Shown here: piece by piece, positions 51,401 to 62,747 of the stretch
How positions within the stretch are numbered: the first letter of the stretch is position 1
Layout of the letters: each line of letters starts with the position of its first letter
Source of the DNA: Apostichopus japonicus
Taxonomy: Eukaryota > Echinodermata > Holothuroidea > Aspidochirotida > Stichopodidae
DNA length: 64,000 bases
Direction: 5' to 3'
Assembly (NCBI RefSeq): GCF_037975245.1
Contig: NC_092581.1
Location: 16,557,303-16,621,302 of the forward strand
Notes under the pieces: model-generated
Database searches by the model: none
What the model was told of the DNA's origin: nothing
The model's input: the letters and a program-made list of their open reading frames with translations, nothing else
Position numbers and translations under genes: made by a program

Positions 51401-52198
51401 CCAGCCACCCACGCCATCACCATCGCAAAGATTTCAATTGCCTTCGACTAGAATAACAAATAAATAAATAAATAAAATAAAACTGTTGCTCATTCTAAAT
51501 TATTTTCTGTCACCTTCAAAACCTTTCCCGTCATAATCAGATATACATTTCTCTAATTAATCATCCCGCTCGGTGTCTGGAGAAATTTCCAAAGGAGGTC
51601 CTCTTTGTAACTTCAGCAATTTAGCAATTTCTAACATGTTAAGTTGTAGTCATTATTAAAAAACCTTTATCATTAACATATCGTTCATCACGTGGTGCTT
51701 CCAGCGGGATGACAACAATGGTTTTTGACAAGAAACAAATTGTCATCGACCACTGAAATACAATTTTTTTTGTTTCTAATTCGTAAGTTCTCAAAAGATT
51801 AATATATCATGCTATAGCTTATGGGTTACGATATGTTCTTACTCTACCATCAACCATTTGTCCTATATAGTTCATATGGTTTATTTTCCATGTTTACCAC
51901 AACTGCAATCTGCAGGTTACTTCCACCAGGTAATACTAATATACAACACTATTACTTTTATCCCCGATAAACTGCATGTCACTGAAGCTCGGAGAGTCCA
52001 CCATTTCGTCGTAAAATTGAACTAAAAATACGTAATTTAACAGACAGGTAGACAGACAGACGGGTAGACAGACGGGTATACAGACAGGAACAAGACTGTA
52101 TCCTCCAGGAAAACAAGTGTTCATTTTCATATTTATGTATATATGTCACACTTCTACATATATCCGGGGTAGGGAGTGGTTCATACGGGGGGCGGTGG
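51401..52198. other. Unannotated DNA with a CAGA microsatellite
   Basis: A short imperfect (CAGA/GACA)n tract lies at about 52040-52090. No gene was recognised. Confidence 0.4.
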
Positions 52199-52593
52199 CA
52201 GTGGCGGAGCTAGGGGTATTGGTCAGGGGGCGAGAATGGTCTGTAGGGGCGCTTTCGACACTATCTAGGCGGAGCGCCACCACAGGTTGGCGCGGAGCGT
52301 ACAGACATTTTTTGAGTAAAGATACTCCCTAGATCTCCGGAAATGACCCTTTCCGGGCATTGCTAATTTGCAGATAAACGAAGTATAAATAGGTGTCATC
52401 GCCATTTTGTCAGAAAATTTTACCAACAAAATGTGACCAATGTCAATAAGTATTTGAGAGCGCAGTAAAAAAGTCAATAATCGCCAATAAGAAAAAAGTG
52501 AGAAAAAGCTGAAAAGGGCGCCAGCAGTCCATTTGAGTCCGTCAGGGGGGGGGGGGCATCCGCCCCTCTGACTGTATGGACGCTCCGCCACTG
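52199..52593. mobile_element. hAT-type MITE, copy 2
   Basis: A 395-bp copy of the 48819 MITE with the same CAGTGGCGGAGC...GCTCCGCCACTG ends. It differs mainly by ~50 bp present only here (about 52303-52360). The flanks are G-rich (GGCGGTGG left, poly-G right), so an exact target duplication cannot be claimed. Frames across it on both strands are spurious. Confidence 0.88.
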
Positions 52594-52601
52594 GGGGGGG
52601 G

Positions 52602-55319
52602 GGAGTATGCGGGGCATAGAGTGAATACAGAGTGCTTACACTAAGTTACAAAGAAACTTTATAGAATCATCAAACAAAGTTATCACAACCACGTCCTTGT
52701 ACAGCTTTGGTTTTGTATCTTGTGGCCAACTTCTGCTCCACAAAAAGCAGGACTAAGTTTTCCAATATGTCATCATGAAAATGTCACGATTTCCTTCTGC
52801 TGTTCTGTCAAATGTGGGGGGAACTTATGGGGTGACATGTTTGTGGATCTTTCATCACCATAAATGTAAATGTTATTGCTTGCGAAGTTTTACAAGGCCA
52901 TGTTCTTCAATCAGACATTCTAAGGGTTACATTTTCACTCAAGTGACATTTTCTTCTCCTTTGTCATTTACATGAGAGTCTCTCGGCGATGGAGAATGGT
53001 GTTTGACCTTGGAAGAAGGATAACTTTACCAGAGTTAGTGACATTCTTCATTCTCGCGCTCATGGTCATTTCCCAATAAATGTAAAACATGAAAAAGTCT
53101 GCATCCATATATATATTGACATGATATATGCAATAAATTAGAGTAGCATATAATGTTCATTATCGAACGTACACTCTTTTGTATACAATAAGGTAGAATT
53201 TACTTCGAAATGCGCGCAAATATTGAGGTACGTGTATAAAGGCAAGAATGACAATGACAACAACAAAAAAGAGAGTAAAAAACATGACCACTTGGTCGAT
53301 TTAGTGTCACAGCACTAGTCACGAGTCTGTGTCAGTAAAGACTAAAGCTAATTCACACTTACCCAGTCATATTTTCATTATCATCAGCTCTATTTTCGCA
53401 CTACTTTTATTCCTTATTAACATGTGCTTGGAGTAAGACATTCATTCAGGTGATGTTTAGAGCCTGAAATATTACTTCAAGTTCAGGGGAGGGTTGCAAG
53501 CTAAAAAGAGACTTTGCTAATTAGTCTACTCTCGAATCGATTCTACCGACAGTTCGCCCTTTCTGAGAATTTGTCGCTTATGAGCCATTCATTCCTTCGG
53601 TTGGAGACGCAAGGAGAGTGGCGCAGGCAGTGGAGTTGAATGTGTGTGTGCATGGGGCGGGGGGGGGGGGGTGGAGGTGTGGCACATATGGAATAACTGT
53701 GCACTTTGAAATCAACTTCGTCAAGTTAGGGGAGAGTTTGTACGCTTTCAACCTTGTCCAGGTTGGTTCTAATTCCAAGTCTCTAATTTGAATCATGACA
53801 TGGGAAGAAGTTCCACTTTATTCGGATTCACAAATTTTAAGAAATGACGTTACTAGTAAATCGGTAATGTTTCTCTGTAATGTGTGTGTGTGTCATTTTG
53901 CCATTGCGAAAATAATTCATCAAGAATATGAGTTCAGACTCGAGGATTTCAACTGAACGTGCAGGTGACATGACAGTAACCAGTCTTGAAATCAAGTACT
54001 CTTATCCGAGCACCAAGTCCTTTCTGAGTACTTGAAATTCTGAGAACCAAGTACTACAGTCCGAGTACTGATTTTTAACGTCGTCTGAGTACCAAGTACC
54101 AGTGTCCCAGTACAACCAAGTACTTATATGATTATTGAATATAACAATAATCTTATTCTTATAAATGTCCCCTGATGATCATTTTAAACAGCTGAATATG
54201 ATGACATTATTCAGATCCTGTTAATATTTGCCCAAATACAGAATCAGAATAGGGTAGAGATAACAAAAGAACTCATTGTTTCATATTTCAGTGCAGTGTA
54301 TTTCAGTTGCGACAACAAAGCAATAGACAAGGTATGTACATAAACACCAACAAATGGAGCAGAACCAAGATTTATGAGAGACAAGCAAAATATATATCTA
54401 TCTCATTGTGGTTATACAGGTATATAGATAACTAAGTACCCACCCCCACTCCCACCCTTCTCACCCACTTCTTCTACTTGTTATAATGAATCAACATATT
54501 AGATATGACACCTCTCGCCCACCAGTGTGTAGCTTCCTCCTTTGATAGCATCTGAACCTCTCTGTCTCTTATAGATAGCTAAAACAGGTTGCAAACATCT
54601 ATTTCCCAACTATTTAATCACTTTATCCCTCCCCCACTCAACCCTGGTCAAAGCCCCTTTAACCTTTAGAAATACTACATGGTTCTTATCAGATATAATA
54701 TGGCAAGAAAATGACAATATATTTGGATACAAGAAGAGCTTGTAGTTGATGTCAATAATAATTTGAAAATTATGCAGAAATTAAGAAGAGGAAAAAACAG
54801 TGCTTTTGAGTGGTGCCTAGTTTATGCAAAACGTATCAAATAAATTTAATGTGATCATAAAAATTGTCTTCTTTATATACAATGATTTACACCTAAAGTT
54901 GAAACGCAAGGTCTATTTCCATAGCAACTTTGAGCTCTTGTCTGAAAAATTGGTTCATAATCAAAATGTTAGAAAAAGAAATATCGTCAGGTTTTTCCGA
55001 TTAGCTGTTTCTTTGTTTGTTTACCTGCAAAAGATGTTTCGATTCATGAGAAGAAAGCTTCTGTTCAGGGTGTCTGTTCAATCATTTTTACCTAAATAAT
55101 TAGTATGAAATGTTGTATGATCCGAAGATATCGATTAGCAAGCCTTAGATTTAAAAAACCTTTCACACTTTCATTAAAAAAATGCAATTGTGTCCAGAGA
55201 GAGAGAGAGAGAGAGAATAAGTAGCATTTATAAATCATCATGCAGAGAGATTATTAAACATCTGGAATAAATTGCTGAAGAATTAAAACATGTACAGTCA
55301 TAAATAAGCGTAGACATAG
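52602..55319. other. Unannotated AT-rich DNA
   Basis: Contains a poly-G run at ~53656-53672, a degenerate repeat at 53985-54130, and an (AG)n run at 55197-55216. Frames at 52775, 53578 and 54824 have no recognisable domain. Confidence 0.4.
53985..54130. repeat. Degenerate ~28-bp minisatellite
   Basis: About five irregular units built from ACCAAGTACT, CCGAGTAC and TCTGAGTAC words. Confidence 0.65.
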
Positions 55320-55325
55320 ATGTCT

Positions 55326-55725
55326 GAATGTAGCCTGAATAAGGGTGTGGCATAGATCCTGCATAGTCTTGTTGCAGGTGAAGTCTGAATAAGGGTGTAG
55401 ATCACACTGAGTCCTGTTGCAGGTGTAGCCTGCATAAGGGTGTTACATAGACCCCGCATAGTCCTGTTGTAGGTGTAGTCTGAATAAGGGTGTAGCATAG
55501 ATCCTGCATAGTCCTGCTGCAGGTGAAGTCTAAATAAGGGTGTAGCATAGATCACACTGAGTCCTGTTGCAGGTGAAGTCTGAATAAGGGTGTAGCATAG
55601 ATCACACTGAGTCCTGTTGCAGGTGAAGTCTGAATAAGGGTGTAGCATAGATCATGCTTAGTCATGCTGCAGGTGAAGTCTGAATAAGGGTGTAACATAG
55701 ACACCCAACTTAGTCCTTCTGCAGG
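55326..55725. repeat. 50-bp minisatellite, about eight copies
   Basis: Units contain AGTCTGAATAAGGGTGTAGC, then ATAGATCACACTGAGTCCTG, then TTGCAGGTGA, with a few short or substituted copies. The minus frame at 55298-55648 (LHPYSD/TCNRT repeats) is a product of the array, since 50 bp is not a multiple of three. Confidence 0.93.
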
Positions 55726-56394
55726 TCTATAAAGGGTAACCCAGGTACAAGTATAGCCTAGTTAGCTTAGAACCAATTGGTGCAGCAAAGTTACAAATGT
55801 TGTCTTAGAGTAGAGCCTGGATTCAGTGGTATTTCTGGGTAGTCTCTACACCAATGTATTCACAGGTATGAGTATAGCTGACTAAGTATTTTACTCATGT
55901 ACCAGTTGATGATGAAGGTAATTAGCACGAGCATATCACCTCCTTATTTGGAGTCAGCTATAATGAAAATTTTATTTCTGGATCACTTCATCAAGGTTGG
56001 CAGACACATAAATAATTGACTGCTAATATCATAAATTGGATTAAAATGATGAAATGTTTACCAGTGAGCCAACACTACCAATCTACCGGCATTTTCTCCT
56101 GTTTTCAGTCTATCTCAGTTGAAGTACTGCTACATCATTAAAACAATGTCGGTTGAGTAAAATTTTCGCTTGTTATAGAAATTTTTCAAAAAAAATATTT
56201 TTCAGAACTTTTGAACTAAATATAAGACATACAATTCTTAGAATGCAAACTTTTACTTCAATATTGATTTGTTAAGTTAGAGATCATAACTATAAATACA
56301 TGAAAGCAAAAGACATATTTCAGATTTTTCTTCAGGCTGAAAGTGAATTTTTAAACTTTTAACAAAAGGAATATGTAGGGTTGAAGAGATTAAT

Positions 56395-56895
56395 AAGAAT
56401 AGCATGAAATGTGCCACACATTCACCAGTATGCATGACAGGTGCTATGATAATACATGCCTGACAGAGGGCAAATATAACCAATATGCATGAAACAATGC
56501 CACACAATTAGCAATGCATGGCACATGCCAAACATCACATATTATGCATGGAAAATGCCAAAGATTAACACTATCGATAGCAATTTGTAAAACAATAGTA
56601 ATAACAATAGTAAGATTCTGTTATGCATGACAAACACATGCCAACTTTGAAATGTCAAACGATAGGCATTGTTGCATGACACATGCCAAACAAAAAAAAA
56701 TTATGCATGACATGCCAAACATCCATGACAAATTCAAAACCTTATCATTATGTCGATGCCAAAAAAACAGAAGCGTTATGAGTGGAGTGAAAATGCATGA
56801 TATGTTTCAAACATTTATCCCTATGCTTGGCAAGTGTCATGCAATAATAATTATGCATGACAGACAGCAAACAGTAAACTATTATACATGACAAA
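56395..56895. repeat. Diverged array of ATGCATGACA / ATGCCAAAC words
   Basis: More than ten irregularly spaced copies of TATGCATGACA followed after a few bases by CATGCCAAAC, spaced about 30-60 bp apart. Looks like an old, degraded minisatellite. Confidence 0.7.
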
Positions 56896-57615
56896 TGCCT
56901 CTCACATTAATGTTTATTTTTGTTCTTATTAAAGGTGAATTAAAGAGGGAAACTTCCTCCTCTTCCCGGTCGAGTCAAAGCTGCAGATAATATCATAAGA
57001 ACTTACGGCAAGAGTAATAGACAGAATGTGTAAGAGTGATGTATGTTAACTTCAAAAAACTTAGCTGAAATTAATGTTTTTTTCTAAAAGATATGAAATA
57101 CGTTGCCATCAAAAAAGTGAAAATATCAGTGTTTATTCTCCCATCCAGTGAAATATGTTACATGAAAATTTGCAATACCTTTAAAAGAGGTATGCTTTGA
57201 GATATAAAGACATATCTTAGTCTAAGATTGTAGATGGATTAATAACCCACACTAAAACTAAATTTGTCTGCCAAAAATGGAAAGAAAAAAAAATCCAAGA
57301 ATATGAATAAATATAGCACGATAGGAACTCCATATATGCTATATATAAGATTCTCCATACAGTGGTCCCCTTGCCTTCACCTCCACAAAACCTCTCCTTA
57401 GGATGATGCTTGGATGTTGGCATGGCAACAATTTTGACTTTCAAAATTCTCGGAATGACAATCTAGCCTTATAATCCTTGATGAAAACATTCTTCTCCGA
57501 GATCACATTTGGGTACCAATTTCTACCAACGGCCAGGGATGGATCCCAGAGTTTTTTATCCTGGGGTGGTTTGTTCATCGTCGTCATCATCATCATCGTC
57601 ATCATTAACAACCTC
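56896..57615. other. Probable 3' UTR and downstream of the nuclear receptor gene
   Basis: Lies directly after the stop codon of the minus-strand receptor exon. Candidate minus-strand AATAAA signals are complements of TTTATT near 57128 and 56912. No other feature was recognised; the frame at 57217-57444 is not supported. Confidence 0.4.
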
Positions 57616-57857
57616 TCATGGGTTGGCTAACATCTGTTTCAGAAGCTCCTCCATTGGGGCATCCCCGATGAGGTCTTGGAAGAAGAGCTGGGTGATGACC
57701 TTTGACCTAATATTGCGGAGTGGAGGAAGACTAAGTAAGATGTGGGCGAATCTAAGTGGGTCCGTAGGGTACATGGCGGTTTCATACTCCCCCAATCGGA
57801 GTTGTGCTTGGCTCTGATGTGATTCCACCATCCCAGGGTTGACTAGGCCTGGTACAT
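57616..57857 (-). CDS. Nuclear receptor ligand-binding domain, terminal coding exon (NR2/NR0B type)
   Basis: A 242-bp last coding exon encoding the final ~80 residues of a ligand-binding domain. It starts after a pyrimidine-rich acceptor ending TTGTGTTACAG in phase 1 and ends at TGA (57616-57618). The peptide has helix 10/11 features YPTDPLRFAHILLSLPPLRN, then ITQLFFQDLIGD, and a helix-12-like MEELLKQML. LFF..LIGD..(M/I)...L..ML is shared by RXR, COUP-TF, TLX and SHP/DAX1. The opening DVPGL occurs at the same point in DAX1 and SHP, whose last coding exon is, from memory, also about 245 bp and phase 1. RXR or COUP-TF kinship is the alternative. It would act in the nucleus as a transcription regulator. 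Confidence 0.88.
57696..57708 (-). promoter_or_regulatory. Perfect DR1 nuclear-receptor element inside the receptor exon
   Basis: AGGTCAAAGGTCA on the minus strand, the consensus DR1 for RXR/HNF4/COUP-TF dimers. Here it encodes Arg-Ser-Lys-Val. A regulatory role is speculative. Confidence 0.35.
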
Positions 57858-57984
57858 CTGTAACACAACACAAAAGTAAAATAAAACATTTTATAAATTT
57901 ATCTACTTTTATGATATTTTCATAAAATAAGGAGGACATTTCTGTTTAAATGTCTCAGGTTTATAATAACCTTCAAAAACATGG

Positions 57985-58290
57985 ATCATAGGTTTTCAGG
58001 GTTTGACCTCTGATGACCTTTGACCTACACTAAATTTTGTAAACTCTATACGCTACATAATCATACTGTGCTTATATGAGCTCCTTTGTTGATCAGGTTC
58101 TGGAGATACAGCACTATTGAGATTTTCACATTTTGCCCTCTGCTGACCCCAAATGACCTCTGACCTTTACGCAAAACAATATCATTCTTGTACTAATTAT
58201 AGGGAAGCCACACGCCATGTATGAGAATTGCGAAGGTTTCTCATCTGGAGATATTTTGTTTACAAGCTAAGGGCTTCACATACCCACACA
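57985..58290. repeat. Two-unit TGACCT repeat block
   Basis: Two ~125-bp blocks contain TTTGACCTCTGATGACCTTT and TTTTGCCCTCTGCTGACCCC. Each is followed by a direct TGACCT and then segments related to CTGGAGATA and to the array at 50.8-51.4 kb. A perfect TGACCTTTGACCT (DR1) lies at 58014-58026. Confidence 0.6.
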
Positions 58291-61200
58291 CACACACACT
58301 CCAAACTTGACTGCAAAGGTTACTTGCCTGCCTAAGGCAAGTAACCAAAAAATGACAAAGCCACAGAAAACGTTGTAAAAACAGATGAGTTGAACCTGAA
58401 AGCAAAGGTAGTGATGTTTACAAATCAGTTAATAGGGGTAACCTTGAAATTTAATAAGTCACTTTATCAAGTTCAGTATCTTTACGTCAGACCTTGAATG
58501 TTCAAGGCCAACATAATTAAAACACCAAAAATTGAACAATCCCATGGAACAATATCTCGTCAAACTATTATTATTTTTTTTTTTTATGCGGTTCCCAGAG
58601 CTCTTTTCATTCCAGGGTACGGGTTTCTTTGCTAAAGTACATTCCCCTGATCATCCAAGGTTACACTAATCCAAGTTAATACAAGGAAGGTCACCGGGAG
58701 CACCCAGTGAAGGGGAAGAGAGGTCACCGGGAGTACCCAATACAGGAGAAAAACAAGAACGGAAAACAAAGACAGAAAGGAAAGCAACATTTCACTAAAC
58801 TTCTGTGAGTAAAAGACAAATATACGACCAGAACAGAGAAGAAATGTATCTTAATAAACTCGTGCCAATTACGTTACCAATCCAGAAAGATTACAATGAT
58901 GAGCATGGAATAAGGGTGTAGTGGGACATGGGGGGGGGGAGGGGGATGAAGGATACGCCTACAGCAAAGAACTTAGTGCTCACATTTTGTGTAGCAGTGT
59001 TTCAGGCTTTGAAGTATAAAATACTGCATGGTTTCTGTCCACACACACACACAGCTACACATCTTTGTATTTGTATATATAGCATGCTGCCCATTTACAT
59101 AGTATTTTGCCATGCGATACCAAAGAACCACATCGTACCCTGACGGCCTGACCTAGTCTAAGATTCGTTCTTTGAGGCACAGTTTGTGCTTGGGTTAGTT
59201 GGTTTATTGTCCTTCTTTTATTCATAGCTTACTTTTAAAATGTGCATCCATATTAAACTGCTGCTACAATACCTCACTATGGAAAATTTATACCAACTTA
59301 TAACCAAGGAGGAACATTTTTTTCTTCTTATTTCTTGGCATTTTGCTCATGAAAAGTACCTCATTGACAGGTAAACATGATAGTTGTGTTAAAGTAAGTT
59401 GCCCCATAGCTTAAATAAGTTGTTTTATAGTTTCTATGTAAAAGATTACTACGCATTCCATAAAAGTGGGTGTGGTCATGTCAGACATGTGTTACAAGTT
59501 ACTTAGGAGCTGTAAGTAATTAAGCAATGCAGGTTTCTATTGAATATAGTAGATATTGTGTAATTTTGTTAAGTTTTGAAAAAGTAGAATGTGTTTGTCT
59601 GATTTATTTTTGTTGTTCTTTGTGTGTTGCACACTTTCAAACTATCAAGGTAAATAAATAGCTTAAAGTACAATGAATCCTTGTATTAACACCTTCCTCC
59701 TTAGAAACATGTGTACAGTGTTTTTTTTTTTGGTGACCACAATGTTACTGTGATCAGGTTTAAGCATTTGGCAGGCAAGCTATGAGAGAACAGATCAATG
59801 AGGGAATTTCTGCAGGAGCAGCCTTGCAGTGAAGAAAAAAGAATTCCTATCGCTTCATGCTTTTCTGAAACTGTACAGTAAAGATAGAAGCTATAGGATG
59901 CAACAGTAGTGTTAAGTTTTTCTGTAAGTTGGTCAAACCACATATATTCAGTCTACAATGACAAATACGATCATGGTTGAACCAAACTACCCACAACTTT
60001 GAGTTCATTATGAAGCATGAATTTCAGAAATGTTCATATTAAGTATTAACAAAATCTTTGAGTTCCCTAACACTACTTAAAACACTTTTAGAAGTTTAAA
60101 TAATGACATATCATACAGTGTGGGTGCCATACATTACACAGACTAAGAAAGGCAAATTATCCTGGCAGTGGGAGAATTCTGTCAGAATTAGTGAAACGAG
60201 GGTTAGTATTAGTGTCTCAATAAAGAGAGATGTTATGTGAATGACAGTAACATTAACTACAGGCTATATTACATTAACTACTGCATAGCTCGACACTAAG
60301 CAATCACTTTATGTTATATTGTATATCCAAGCATCATGTCACAGGCTAAATAACATTAACTACTACAGAACTACATACTGTGATTTTCATAAATAGTACA
60401 GTGTTAAGCACTTCATATAGTCTTTGGTCCTTTCTCACATATTACTATTGATTCTATATAAATTGTCATGTGGCTACACCCATATGTCACCATGCTTTAC
60501 AATCAAATTAAAATTGTCCAAGCAAATACAGAAACAAATGAATCTATGAGAAACTACTAGAGCTGGTTGGCCTTTCTAACAGTCAATTATTTCATTGATA
60601 CAGTCTTGTAGACTTTCATAATTGTACTGGTATATGCTATCACTTTTTGGCGCCTGTGAGCATTCAACTCTCTAGTATGGCGGTAAAAATGCAATGAAAG
60701 GCAAAAATTCAGACTTCAGCAACAGTAGCCTTGAGAATATCATGGTATGGGTAATGGTAAAACTACTCACATATCGTTGGTGCAATGAACTCGTTATGCA
60801 TCTACTAACTCAGATGTAAAAGGCTTTCCATACCACCACACAGAGTACACTTTCTTTAAGTACTGCTTATTATTTCTATTTCAAGAACAGCTATTATAAA
60901 TATTTAAGTCTTAAATAATTGTTGCTTTTAAAACCAATATCACCCCACTTGGTATTACACTGCACTTAGTGTATAATGTACATACTTTGGTGGGTTTGGC
61001 AAGAGATGGAAAAGGATTATGCAAGTGAAGGCCTGAAATACAACCATCTTCTTTAAGAGGAGGAAACTAAGTAACAGAATCATTGACAACATGGTACATT
61101 CTCTGGACGATATGCCATAATCTGCCACACACCCCCTATTATCCCTATGCAATACCATGAGAAGCATTGAACCCTCTCAAACTGGGTGTCTCTCGACTGC

Positions 61201-61364
61201 ACAGCAATGTTCCCTTCTGAATAGGTCATGTTATAACCGTTTATGGGGTGTATTCCCCCCACCCCCTTTATTGGTCCCTCAACCTCAATTCACTATGTAT
61301 TCAATCTGAGGGACCATAATGCATCCTTTCTTTACAATCCCTCATGAAAGATACGACTGCTTAA

Positions 61365-61609
61365 AGGTAAGCAGTATTGACCCCAAATATGCTGGATGTT
61401 CAAAATATGGTCACGGTTGGTCAAAATTCTACTACTGTTTTTCCTTACCACCTTGGAGGAAATTTACCTCATTGGGACATTCAGTCATCTTGTGTGTATT
61501 TAGAATACATGACAACAGTTAAGAGGGTAAACACCTCCAGGAAAGTACTTTTTGAAAATTTCTAGCAAATTATAGCGTGCTATAATTTGGGGTCTTATAC
61601 AGACTACCT
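61365..61609 (+). mobile_element. TTAA-type MITE, copy B, with intact TTAA flanks
   Basis: A 245-bp element from AGGTAAGCAGTATTGACCCC to a right end that on the other strand reads AGGTAGTCTGTATAAGACCC. The ends are inverted repeats. TTAA is present on both sides (61361-61364 and 61610-61613). It is related to the copy at 328-557. Kolobok or piggyBac transposases make TTAA duplications; it has no coding capacity. Confidence 0.85.
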
Positions 61610-62387
61610 TTAATTGTAAAATATATCCTAAGATAGTGACATTTGAAGTCTAGTAACGATTGAGGTCACCTACTATGCTGACGAGGAACAGGTAACTTCA
61701 ACAAAATTAAGTTGTTACGATCCAAAACATATTTAGTCATCTTTTGCCAACATTGTAATTAAGAAAATATTTCAGTCCTCTGTCTCCTGAAACTTCATTT
61801 ACAAGTCATTAATTTATAATAATTAATTAATTTATAATACAGAGGAGGAGGCTTTCTTGATCACAGCTCAGGCCTAATGTAAGATATGATGAAGAAAGGG
61901 TTGGAAGGAGCATGGGATGGGTTGGGGTAGGGAAGAGGATAGGGTAGGGGTGGGTAAGAGAATATTATTTTCATTTACCTAAATATACCTATTTCATTCA
62001 CAACTTTGTCTCAAAATGTATTTAATAAACTTGAATGAACCGATGGTTATCAAGATTTTCTTTTTGTCTTCATCAAACCTCCGATTTTCAATAGTAGATT
62101 TAAAGTTTAAATGGCTATAAACAAAAACCTACTGTAACAATATTTTGAAAATGTTTAATTTAGACTTAATTATTTAATTCAATGATTCTTTCCACACACT
62201 ACATGTGCATCAAATTGTAAAAGTTAAAAACGGAGATTTGAAGCTCTCAAATGGGTTGTGTTTATAAGTTATTTGGTTAGAGTCAAAAACATTTTCCAGA
62301 GATTAAAGCTTATATTGAGCTGCTTACCTGCTTGCAGTAGATGCATGTTTGTTCCTCAAAAGAAATTAAAATTATTTTGCATAACTT

Positions 62388-62732
62388 TCATTGAACCGCT
62401 TGTCTTTTGCTCTCCTCTAATAAGAGTTTTAGTTTGCTCTCGCCGGGATGTATGCACCTCCGCTTAAAGATCTCGGTGGAACAGCATGGAAACTGCGTAA
62501 AAGAGCAGCAGTGGGAATCCGTGGAATCTGTTAACAACTTATACAATATAGTACTCTTAGAATCCTGTTTGGGGCAGCGACAATGTCCCCCCTGATGGAC
62601 TATCGCCTGATCTTCTGCCTCCTCCCGGGAGGTGTAAACTGGACTGTGGGAAGGGGTTCTCCTTGGACTGATGCTCAGATTTAGAGGCTGGGGGTTATCC
62701 ACCGGTGAGTGAGGGGCGTGATGCATCTTCAT
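62388..62732 (-). CDS. Candidate N-terminal exon of the nuclear receptor gene (NR0B-like)
   Basis: A 114-codon minus-strand frame, opening after a stop at 62745-62747 and starting at ATG AAG ATG. It contains NPQPLNLSISP, where PLNLS fits the CtBP corepressor-binding consensus, and SP-rich spacing. Next comes CRCPKQDSKSTILYKLLTDS, which resembles the ILYxLL receptor-interaction boxes with flanking Cys-x-Cys in DAX1 and SHP. More cysteines and a basic KRRC follow. It lies ~4.5 kb upstream of the receptor terminal exon on the same strand. The frame runs to a stop, so the real exon end is unknown; a weak donor GAG|GTGCAT exists near 62456. It could instead be an unrelated or terminal exon. Confidence 0.45.
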   Translation of the reverse strand: MKMHHAPHSPVDNPQPLNLSISPRRTPSHSPVYTSREEAEDQAIVHQGGHCRCPKQDSKSTILYKLLTDSTDSHCCSFTQFPCCSTEIFKRRCIHPGESKLKLLLEESKRQAVQ

Positions 62733-62747
62733 AGAGCCAACTTTCCG

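Larger units (their letters stand above)
57858..62387. other. Probable receptor intron and repeats
   Basis: Lies between the terminal receptor exon and the candidate N-terminal exon. It contains the TGACCT repeat block (57985-58290), a two-copy GGTCACCGGGAG direct repeat (58690-58737), the TTAA MITE (61365-61609) and G-rich DNA (61911-61953). No exon for the central ligand-binding domain was recognised on the minus strand. The frames at 59701-59943, 60955-61167 and 61080-61262 do not match that domain. Confidence 0.4.

Noticed and set aside
55298-55648. 116-codon minus-strand repeat protein
   Set aside because: Comes from the 50-bp minisatellite, whose period is not a multiple of three.
59701-59943. 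80-codon minus-strand frame considered as the missing ligand-binding-domain exon
   Set aside because: An acceptor-like TTACTGTACAG is present, but the peptide lacks the Trp/Asp-Gln-Leu-Leu signature of helices 3-5.
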